In this document: positions 1-6,050 of the stretch, in pieces
Numbering within the stretch: position 1 is the stretch's first letter
Layout: each line of letters begins with the position of its first letter
NCBI GenBank assembly: GCA_030631125.1
Contig: DAOVLS010000087.1
Location: forward strand, 1-8,110
From: Planctomycetales bacterium
Lineage (GTDB): Bacteria; Planctomycetota; Phycisphaerae; SM23-33
Direction of reading: 5' to 3'
Length of the DNA stretch: 8,110 bases
Notes under the pieces: model-generated
Databases searched by the model: none
The model's input: only the letters and a program-made list of their open reading frames with translations
Told to the model about the DNA's origin: nothing
Position numbers and translations under genes: made by a program

Positions 1-939
1 GTCAGATCGGACGTTACCGCCCGGGCGCTGATACCGCTGATTATCCACGGACGCGACGATTATGGCGTAGCGGGATTCGAGGTGTGCGTGGCGCACGTGG
101 TGCCTTCGAAGACGACAACTGCGCCTGCACCGAAGAAAATACCGGTCCCCGGCGTGCCCGTAACCACCGAAGCCCGCATCACATATGATCTGGACATCGA
201 ACTGATGAAACTGAAGGTAGGCTCGTTGGTCCGGGTCTATACTGTCGTGCGCGACACGCTGCCGGAATCATTCGGAGGCCCGAATACCAGCCAAAGCCTC
301 GTCCAGGCGTTCAAGATCGTCTCCGAAGAAGAATTGATGGCCGAACTGGTCCGTCTCCAGAAGGAGATTCGCCAGGAATTCCTCGGTTGCGTCGTGCTTC
401 AGGGGCAGGTGCGGGATAAGGTTCGCGCCGCCGGAGACAGGCTCAGTTCCGTGGGTCTGGATGCGGAGGTTCGACGCGAGTTGGCTGTAAGCGCAATGGC
501 GCAGAGGCGGATAGCGGCGCAGTGTGCGACGGTAGCGCAGCGGCTCAGCGGCGTCCTCGACGAAATGAATTACAATCGCGTCGGATCGCCGATTGACAAG
601 CAGCGCCTGTCCGTCGGGATCATCCAGCCGCTCCGGGAAATTTCAAAAAAACCTATGATTGATCTCGGCGCATCGCTGACTCGTGCGTCTAAAGAAGCAG
701 GTGCAGCGGCTGTGGGCCAAATCACCACGCATGCCGCAGAGACGCTTGATGAGTTTTACGAAAAACTGGAAAAAATACTCGATGAGATGAATCAGGGGAT
801 AAGGCGGCAGGAACTGGAAAACCACCTGAAGGTGATAATCGAGGTAGGCACGAAAATACTCGAAGAAATCCGCCAAAAAGCGAAAACCGAAACCGGAACA
901 ATATTCGAATCGACGACTAAACCGGAGAAGGACAAATGA
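1..939 (+). CDS. C-terminal part of a large envelope protein, DUF4175-like (5' end outside the window)
   Basis: The frame is open from base 1 with no stop upstream, so this is the last 312 residues of a longer protein. GTG codons near position 82 are internal, because the residues before them are protein-like. The visible part begins with a DDYGV motif (residues 19-23), which I associate with the extracytoplasmic beta-rich modules of DUF4175-type proteins. A Pro/Thr/Ala-rich linker follows (about 35-52), then an RVYTVVRDTLP strand segment and a Ser/Gln/Phe-IVSEEELMAEL segment (about 99-115). The remaining 200 residues are charged and predicted helical or coiled coil, ending in a Lys/Glu/Thr-rich tail. 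No membrane segment is visible here; any would lie upstream. The stop codon overlaps the next start by 4 bp (ATGA), so the two are probably translationally coupled. The reading frame and partial status are seen directly. The family assignment is from memory and moderate. Confidence 0.8.
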   Translation, partial: VRSDVTARALIPLIIHGRDDYGVAGFEVCVAHVVPSKTTTAPAPKKIPVPGVPVTTEARITYDLDIELMKLKVGSLVRVYTVVRDTLPESFGGPNTSQSLVQAFKIVSEEELMAELVRLQKEIRQEFLGCVVLQGQVRDKVRAAGDRLSSVGLDAEVRRELAVSAMAQRRIAAQCATVAQRLSGVLDEMNYNRVGSPIDKQRLSVGIIQPLREISKKPMIDLGASLTRASKEAGAAAVGQITTHAAETLDEFYEKLEKILDEMNQGIRRQELENHLKVIIEVGTKILEEIRQKAKTETGTIFESTTKPEKDK

Positions 940-3173
940 GAAACAAAATAACGACGAAGCGAATTGCCGGATTCACGGCAGTATTGCTGGGAATGTCTTT
1001 ATTCCTTGCGACGGGAGGAGGGCGGGATATCGCCCTGGCGGAACCGGAGATTGCCAAGCCGGACAAAAAAGATATTAACACGGAGCTGATCTACCGTGAG
1101 CGGTCTCTCAAGAATCAGTTCAAGAAACTGACCCAGATGATGCTGATAGTAGCCGGCGATCTGGCCAAGACCGAGCCGGAGGCTGCCCGCGCCATCAAAC
1201 AGGCTGTCGATCAGGCACAGCGGGCCTTCATCGACGACGATATGGACAAGGTCGTCTCGTACCTCAGCAAGGGGTTGACCGGTCTGGCCGGTACCGCCCA
1301 GGCCGATGTCGTCGAAGAACTCAAAAAAGTGCTCAAAACACTCCAGAGCAGCCAGCTCAGCGCCGAGGCGATGAACGAACAGATTCGCAAGTGGAACGAA
1401 TTCCTAAATCGCATCAACGAACTGGCAAAACGTGAAGAACAGCACCGGCGCGACGCCAACCTGGCCGCCAAGGGCAAAGAACTCGCCAGGCAGTTTCGAG
1501 AACTCGGTAGAAAACTGGAAGGCCTGATCAAGCGTGAACAAAAGATGCTTCAGGAGACCAAAGGGCTTCCCTCCGCCAAGAAGACAATCGAGCAACTTGC
1601 AGAGACCAGGCGTGCGATTCGCAAACTGATCAAGGATCAGGAAGCGCTCGCCCAGGCCAGTGCAAAGGCCACGCCGGGTAAACTGCTCGTGGCTTCGGAA
1701 AAGCAGAAGGACCTGAAGGCGCGTGCCGGGAAAGTAGCCCAGAAGTTGAGCAATCTCGGTAAGGGCGCCGGCGCACCGGCCAAGGCCGCTGAATCCGCAG
1801 CCAAGGACGCCAAAAACGCCGCCGGTCAAATGAACAAGGCCGCCGAAAAACTCGCCGCCACCAACGCCCGCGCCGCCGACCCGCACCAGGAACAGGCAGT
1901 CGCCGACCTCAAAGCCGCTGAAAAGAAACTTACCCGGGCAATCGAGAAGATGTCCGCTTCGAGCAAGGCTTCGGGTCTGGCGAAGGAGCAGAAAAAACTG
2001 GCCGGTGAAACGTCCGAATTGTCAAAGGCGGTAAAGGCCGCTGAAAACAAGGCCGGTATGGGGTCTAAAAGCGACTCCGGCGCTAAGAGCAACCTTGACA
2101 AGGCCTCCGGGAACATGAGCAAGGCCAGCAGCAGTCTCGGCGAGCAGGATAAAAAATCTGCCGCCGGTTCGCAGAAAAAGGCGCTGGAGCAGATGCGCAA
2201 AGAAGCAGCACGTCTTGAGAGGTTAGCAAAAAAATTCGAAGATGCCGCTAAAAAAGCCGACCTGGCAAGGCAGAAGAAGGCCCAGGACGCTACCGGCAAG
2301 CAGGCTGCCAAAACGGCCGAGAACATGAAGAAATCTTCCAAGGAGGGTCAGCCTACGCCCGGACAGAAGTCGGCATCGGCAGCGGCCAAATCGATGAAGC
2401 AGGCATCCGGAAGCCTCGGTAAGGGCGACGCATCGGCCGCCAGTTCCAAGCAGGGTCAGGCAGTCGAACAACTCAAAAAAGCCGCAGAGGAACTCGAACG
2501 CGCTATCGCACAGGCCAAGGAGGCGGCACAGGAAGAAACACTGGCCAAGATCGAGCAGATACTCCGAGATGCGCTTGAGCGGCAGAAAAAGATTACGAAA
2601 TTGACAGACAAGACTTACAAAGAACGCAAAGACGATAAGTACGAAAGGTCGCAGGTGCTGAAACTGGCTGAACTGTCCGACGGCGAGGGCGAACTGGCTG
2701 AAAAAGTCAACGGCGCACTCGCGAGAATCCGCGCCGAAGGAACCACCGCAGTGTTCCCCATGGTGCTGGAGGAGGTTCACGAAGACCTCGCTAACGTCCA
2801 GAACCTGCTGGCAAAGAAGAAAGCAGGCCCGCTGACGCAGTCGGTGCAGAAGGGGATCGAAGAGAACCTGAAAGAACTGGTCGATGCCCTCCAGAAAGAG
2901 CAGCGCCGTCGTAAAAAGAAGAAAGGCGGCGGCGGCGGAGGAGGCGGCGGCGGGAAGAAGCCTCCACTCGTGCCGCCTGTGGCGGAACTGAAGATGCTGC
3001 GAAGTCTCCAGAAGCAGATTAACAGGCGGACGCTTGTGCTTGATGCCAGCGGCCGAACCGGCGAGGCTTCCAAGGCGGAATTGAAACTCCAGCACAAGAT
3101 CGTCGCCAAGCGGGAATCGCGCCTCGTCAAGACGACGCAGGAACTCAACAGCAAACTGAAGAAGACTCGGTAA
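936..3173 (+). CDS. Exported Ala/Lys-rich coiled-coil repeat protein
   Basis: This encodes 745 residues with a Sec-type signal peptide: basic N-terminus, hydrophobic core at about 12-26, and a likely ALA cleavage site at 33-35. The start is supported by GGAGAAGG at 924-931, four bases upstream, and by the ATGA overlap with the preceding gene. The mature protein is almost entirely Ala/Lys/Glu/Gln and predicted to be long coiled coil. Three related units are visible at about 286-337, 379-432 and 476-525, each of the form A..M..A...L, a spacer, then Q..A...L..A...L. Residues about 569-660 form a less repetitive helical region containing LE.V..DL..V...L and TQS.Q..I...L. A basic stretch (RRRKKKK) runs into ten glycines (664-673) and a Pro-rich hinge, then an ELKMLRSLQ...NRRT motif (684-699) and a helical tail. 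I recognise this layout from planctomycete proteins of unknown function encoded next to DUF4175-like and WGxLPPR proteins. A structural role in the periplasm is inference. Confidence 0.85.
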   Translation: MRNKITTKRIAGFTAVLLGMSLFLATGGGRDIALAEPEIAKPDKKDINTELIYRERSLKNQFKKLTQMMLIVAGDLAKTEPEAARAIKQAVDQAQRAFIDDDMDKVVSYLSKGLTGLAGTAQADVVEELKKVLKTLQSSQLSAEAMNEQIRKWNEFLNRINELAKREEQHRRDANLAAKGKELARQFRELGRKLEGLIKREQKMLQETKGLPSAKKTIEQLAETRRAIRKLIKDQEALAQASAKATPGKLLVASEKQKDLKARAGKVAQKLSNLGKGAGAPAKAAESAAKDAKNAAGQMNKAAEKLAATNARAADPHQEQAVADLKAAEKKLTRAIEKMSASSKASGLAKEQKKLAGETSELSKAVKAAENKAGMGSKSDSGAKSNLDKASGNMSKASSSLGEQDKKSAAGSQKKALEQMRKEAARLERLAKKFEDAAKKADLARQKKAQDATGKQAAKTAENMKKSSKEGQPTPGQKSASAAAKSMKQASGSLGKGDASAASSKQGQAVEQLKKAAEELERAIAQAKEAAQEETLAKIEQILRDALERQKKITKLTDKTYKERKDDKYERSQVLKLAELSDGEGELAEKVNGALARIRAEGTTAVFPMVLEEVHEDLANVQNLLAKKKAGPLTQSVQKGIEENLKELVDALQKEQRRRKKKKGGGGGGGGGGKKPPLVPPVAELKMLRSLQKQINRRTLVLDASGRTGEASKAELKLQHKIVAKRESRLVKTTQELNSKLKKTR
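2925..2954 (+). repeat. Ten-glycine codon tract (poly-Gly hinge)
   Basis: Ten consecutive glycine codons, mostly GGC with GGA and one GGG, lie directly after an Arg/Lys block and before KKPP. The tract encodes residues 664-673 of the coiled-coil protein and separates the helical body from the conserved C-terminal motif. Mixed codons mean it is not a pure trinucleotide run, though GGC blocks could still vary in length by slippage. Confidence 0.85.
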
Positions 3174-3198
3174 AACCCGACATCAGAGGTGAAAAATC

Positions 3199-4419
3199 AT
3201 GATTTTCAGGAAAATGATTATCGCGACGTTGGCAGCGGTCATTGTCGCCGGTTCTGCCGGCGCGCAGGCTCTCCCTGACGATAAGCCCGCGGATTCTTCA
3301 GGCCCGGAATTGCTGGACCTGACGATGACGCCCGAACAATTGGAGAAATTCATCAAAGAGGCCCGCGTCCGGCGTCTGACGATGGAGCGCGAGCACGTAG
3401 CCGCCGAGATTCGAGGCGGGCTGCTGTTCGAGCCCGACAAGATAGAAGCAGCAGTGAAGGTTCTCTCCGACAAGCCGACCAACACCACCGAAGACAACGC
3501 CAGGCGTATCAGCCGGGCCTTCGCAATGGTGGACAAGCGGTTCGGTAAAGCCCGCAGCCTGCTCGCCAAGGGCGACCACAAGGGCGCTATCGCCGCGATC
3601 AAACCGTTTATCAGCGAACGCGACACCAGTTACTTCGCCGCAGCCAAGCGGTTCTGCCTCGCTGAAGCCCTGGCCGGCAGGGGGCGCAGCGAAGACGCCG
3701 TCGATGCCTACACCGACCTTGTCAAGGCCATGCCTGACAGGTTCAGTTTTTCCGCCCTTTCGCTCCTTCGGGCAGGGAGAACATACGAGAAACTTAACCG
3801 GTACTATTATGCGATGACGTTATACAAATTATGGGTGGACAGTTTCGGTCTGCTGGACCCTGATACCGCCCGTGATTTGGCCGCCCGCGCCGAAAAAATC
3901 GCCGCCGATTACAAAGACCCGCTCAAGACCATCTCCGGTAAAATGGCAGAGGTCGAGAAACGCCTTTCGACAATCGACAGCGGGCGTACCACGCAGCAAA
4001 GACAGAAAGAAATCGTCGCAATGCTCACCGACCTTATCGCCACCGCCGAGGAAAACGCCAGCCAGGGCCAAGGTAAGGGCAAGGGCAAAGGTAAAGGCAA
4101 GGGTAAGGGCAAGGGTAAAGGTAAAGGTAAGGGTCAGGGCCAGGGTCAGGGTCAGGGCAAGAAGCCCGGTCCGGCCGGCGGCATAGGCATCCCGCAGCAG
4201 GGAGCGACGGTCAGCCGGCTGGTGGGTGGTCCGACGCTCGCGCCCCAGGGCCTTCGTGAGATTCACACCTCCGACCGCACCGACGATTGGGGACGCCTCC
4301 CGCCGAGAGAACGAAAAAAACTCATGGAAACCTTCAGGGAGACAATGCCCGAACGCTACCGGGGAATGATCCGGGAGTACTACAAGAAAATGGCATCGGA
4401 ACGAACCGGACCCGAATAG
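3199..4419 (+). CDS. Exported TPR-like protein with Gly-Lys/Gln repeat and C-terminal WGxLPPR motif
   Basis: This encodes 406 residues. AGAGGTG at 3185-3191 lies seven bases before the ATG. The N-terminus is a Sec signal peptide with a likely AGA|Q cleavage site after residue 22. Residues about 40-75 are charged helix. Residues about 116-236 read as helix-turn-helix TPR-like units (FGKARSLLAKGDHKGAIAAI; LAEALAGRGRSEDAVDAY; ALSLLRAGRTYEKLNRYYYA), suggesting a protein-protein interaction scaffold. A TTQQRQKEIVAMLTDLI helix (264-280) precedes a 32-residue Gly-Lys/Gly-Gln repeat (289-320). The C-terminus has DDWGRLPPRERKK (362-374) followed by PERYRGMIREYYKKMA (384-399), a motif I know from uncharacterised planctomycete exported proteins in similar operons. 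The gene sits 25 bp after the coiled-coil gene and 3 bp before the NPCBM gene, so co-transcription is likely. Molecular function is not known; a partner role for the coiled-coil protein is inference. Confidence 0.85.
   Translation: MIFRKMIIATLAAVIVAGSAGAQALPDDKPADSSGPELLDLTMTPEQLEKFIKEARVRRLTMEREHVAAEIRGGLLFEPDKIEAAVKVLSDKPTNTTEDNARRISRAFAMVDKRFGKARSLLAKGDHKGAIAAIKPFISERDTSYFAAAKRFCLAEALAGRGRSEDAVDAYTDLVKAMPDRFSFSALSLLRAGRTYEKLNRYYYAMTLYKLWVDSFGLLDPDTARDLAARAEKIAADYKDPLKTISGKMAEVEKRLSTIDSGRTTQQRQKEIVAMLTDLIATAEENASQGQGKGKGKGKGKGKGKGKGKGKGQGQGQGQGKKPGPAGGIGIPQQGATVSRLVGGPTLAPQGLREIHTSDRTDDWGRLPPRERKKLMETFRETMPERYRGMIREYYKKMASERTGPE
4063..4158 (+). repeat. In-frame hexanucleotide repeat encoding 16 Gly-containing dipeptides
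   Basis: Sixteen tandem six-base units encode QG x2, KG x10 and QG x4 (residues 289-320 of the TPR-like protein). Units vary only at synonymous or Lys/Gln positions (AAG, AAA, CAG, CAA; GGC, GGT). It is a basic flexible linker between the TPR-like body and the conserved C-terminal motif. The repeat keeps other frames open on both strands, which produces spurious reading frames here. Confidence 0.9.
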
Positions 4420-4422
4420 ACT

Positions 4423-5691
4423 ATGAATATGCGACCTCTAGTATCTTTCCTTATCCTGTGTCTGTTCGCATCCGCAGCGTCGGGGCAAAGCCTGCCTGCC
4501 GCCCCTGCTGCCGCTCCCGCAGCGGCTGGGGACGCTTCTCCTGCGGGTCAGGCCGAGGTTGTTCTGGTCGATGGTGAGACTTTTACCGCCAGACCCGTGA
4601 GCATCAGCAAGTCGGAGGCGATCTTTATGACGGTCGGCGGCGCCAGGAAGGTTCCCGTACGCGACCTTTGGCGTTTGCGGTTTGTCCGGCAGCAGGACGA
4701 ACTTATGAACCGTCCCGGCCGGAAGGTCATTACTCTTGTCGGCGGGGGGATGGTGGGCGCAGACAGCATCGGCATGAGCGGTAACAGAATTACCGCCAAA
4801 AGCGAACTTCTGGGCGAAGTCGCCTTTGAGATGTCCTCGGTCGCGACGATCTATCTTCCCAGGCGATCCCGGCGGGCGGCGGGGCTGAAAAAACGCTGCG
4901 AGGAAATATCCCTGCGAAGCGGCAAGCAGGATTGCCTGGTCGCCGAAGACGCAAAGGGCAACTGGATCCCCGTTCCCGGCGTCCTCAAGGCCATTGAACC
5001 GGAGAAAGTTACGTTTCGGTTCGAGGAAGCGGACCGCACCATCGGGATGGAATTTGTCCGCGTGATCAAACTTGCCCACGTGTCGCAAAAACCGGTCTCT
5101 CCCGCCGGTCGCATTATCGGCAGGGACGGTTCGGTTGTCGATTTCACATCGCTTGAATTTGCCCGGTCGAAACTGACCATGACGGCTGCCGGTCTGACTG
5201 CCGGTGCGGTTAATTTCTCGGCAGTGGCCGAAATCCGCTTCCGTTCGGACCGATTCGTGTACCTGTCCGACCTGAAGCCCGCAAAGGTCGTCCAGGCCGG
5301 TCTGTTCGGCGACGTGATTTTCCCCTGGCGGCGGGACCGAAGTTCCACCGGCGGGCCGTTGCGTATCGGGAAAAAAACCTACGCCAAGGGGCTGGGTATG
5401 CACAGCCGGTGCGAACTTACCTACGACCTCGGCGGGGAATTCGCCCTCTTCGCCGCGGCGGCGGGTATCGACAACGCCGGTGGGAAACGGGGCGCCGCGA
5501 CGCTGAAAATACTCGGCGACGGGAAAGAACTTGTCAAACCCGTGAATCTCTCCGGCGGGAAAGAGGCTTTGCCGATACGCTGCGACGTTACCGGTGTAAA
5601 GAAACTGACCATAGTGGTCGAGTTCGGAAAAGATGGCATCGACGTCGGCGACCACGTTACCCTGGGCGAAGCACGCCTGATAAAGAAATAA
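4423..5691 (+). CDS. Exported protein with four beta-rich repeats and a C-terminal NPCBM domain
   Basis: This encodes 422 residues. The signal peptide is at 1-21 with likely cleavage before QSLP, followed by an Ala/Pro-rich linker (25-43). Four similar beta-rich segments follow, at about 44-88, 101-146, 170-219 and 228-275. Each starts with a hydrophobic strand and a Gly- or Asp-containing turn and closes with a strand near a V..I.F or V..I.L pattern. The C-terminal part (about 276-420) matches the NPCBM (novel putative carbohydrate-binding module) fold as I know it: YLSDLKP, PWRRDRS, GGPLRIG, AKGLGMHSRCELTYDLGG, GIDNAGG, and a final DHVTLGEARL. NPCBM domains are linked to binding sugars on exported proteins; no catalytic domain is visible. 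The start is 3 bp after the previous stop and has no clear ribosome binding site, so coupling is likely; an in-frame ATG two codons later (4429) is an alternative. The domain call is strong; the ligand is unknown. Confidence 0.88.
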   Translation: MNMRPLVSFLILCLFASAASGQSLPAAPAAAPAAAGDASPAGQAEVVLVDGETFTARPVSISKSEAIFMTVGGARKVPVRDLWRLRFVRQQDELMNRPGRKVITLVGGGMVGADSIGMSGNRITAKSELLGEVAFEMSSVATIYLPRRSRRAAGLKKRCEEISLRSGKQDCLVAEDAKGNWIPVPGVLKAIEPEKVTFRFEEADRTIGMEFVRVIKLAHVSQKPVSPAGRIIGRDGSVVDFTSLEFARSKLTMTAAGLTAGAVNFSAVAEIRFRSDRFVYLSDLKPAKVVQAGLFGDVIFPWRRDRSSTGGPLRIGKKTYAKGLGMHSRCELTYDLGGEFALFAAAAGIDNAGGKRGAATLKILGDGKELVKPVNLSGGKEALPIRCDVTGVKKLTIVVEFGKDGIDVGDHVTLGEARLIKK

Positions 5692-6050
5692 AATTGGGGG
5701 ACACCATCAATCCTGTTCGGCACTCAGTTTGCTAAGGCACAACGGTATGGCGTGGCAACTTCGTTACGCTAACCGATGTTTAGAAAAGCATTTGGCAAAA
5801 TGTTCTCAACACGGAATATCGGCAACAAAAGGCCTATGGTGCTGATGCTGACAGAACGCCACTGATTTGGCGCTCGAAAATCAGCGTTCGTTACCCATTA
5901 TAAAACAAGTAGTTACAAAAGATAAATTTCGTAGCAATCTGAGTGCCGAACAGGATTGGGACACCATACTATTTTTTTCTTTTCTGGGTCGTTCGGAAAA
6001 CAAGAACGACCCAGAAAAGAAAAAAATAGTATGGTGTCCCCCGATTTTAT
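5688..6050. repeat. Composite nested inverted-repeat element, no coding sequence (possible MITE or REP-like unit)
   Basis: This covers the 357-bp gap between the NPCBM gene and queG, in which I see no gene. The outer arms are 5688-5707 and 6031-6050, complementary at 19 of 20 positions; their core is GGGGGACACCAT and its complement (12 of 12). Immediately inside on the left, 5708-5727 is perfectly complementary (20/20) to 5939-5958. The right side also contains a 37-bp palindrome (5958-6040) whose arm starts with the same GGGACACCAT, so that sequence occurs three times, twice on + and once on -. The inner 211 bp (5728-5938) is less G+C-rich than the genes and carries two alternative small hairpins near 5855-5888. 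No transposase is present. Short inverted ends without a gene fit a non-autonomous mobile element. Relation to the palindromes near IS200/IS605-type transposases is only a suspicion. Confidence 0.75.
5958..6040. repeat. Perfect 37-bp palindrome with 9-nt loop
   Basis: The left arm 5958-5994 and right arm 6004-6040 are complementary at all 37 positions, with the 9-base loop GGAAAACAA between them. Each arm has a GC-rich inner end (CTGGGTCGTTC), a T/C-rich middle and an outer GGGACACCAT. In either transcription direction the uridine-rich stretch lies before the GC stem and an A-rich stretch after it, so it is not a canonical intrinsic terminator. It would still form a very stable hairpin just ahead of queG. 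The right arm ends 8 bases before the preferred queG start and contains the alternative start at 6031. Confidence 0.95.

Noticed and set aside
2223..3095. 290-codon - strand frame opposite the coiled-coil gene
   Set aside because: Its Leu/Phe/Cys-rich composition is what the complement of Lys/Glu/Ala codons gives, and no ribosome binding site or motif supports it.
3829..4266. Open frames with Leu-Thr or Arg-Ala dipeptide repeats in other frames over the Gly-Lys array
   Set aside because: They are by-products of a hexanucleotide repeat that lacks stops in several frames.
4438..5655. 405-codon open frame on the - strand opposite the NPCBM gene
   Set aside because: It lies antisense to a gene with a clear signal peptide and domain. 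The residues show no family motif and read like complement of G+C-rich codons.
5958..6040. Rho-independent terminator for the four-gene operon
   Set aside because: The stem is strong, but no U-tract follows it on either strand (an A-rich tract does), and it lies more than 260 bases beyond the operon stop.
5692..6048. preQ1 or cobalamin riboswitch ahead of queG
   Set aside because: I could not find a recognisable preQ1 pseudoknot core or cobalamin-box sequence; the visible structure is explained by inverted repeats.
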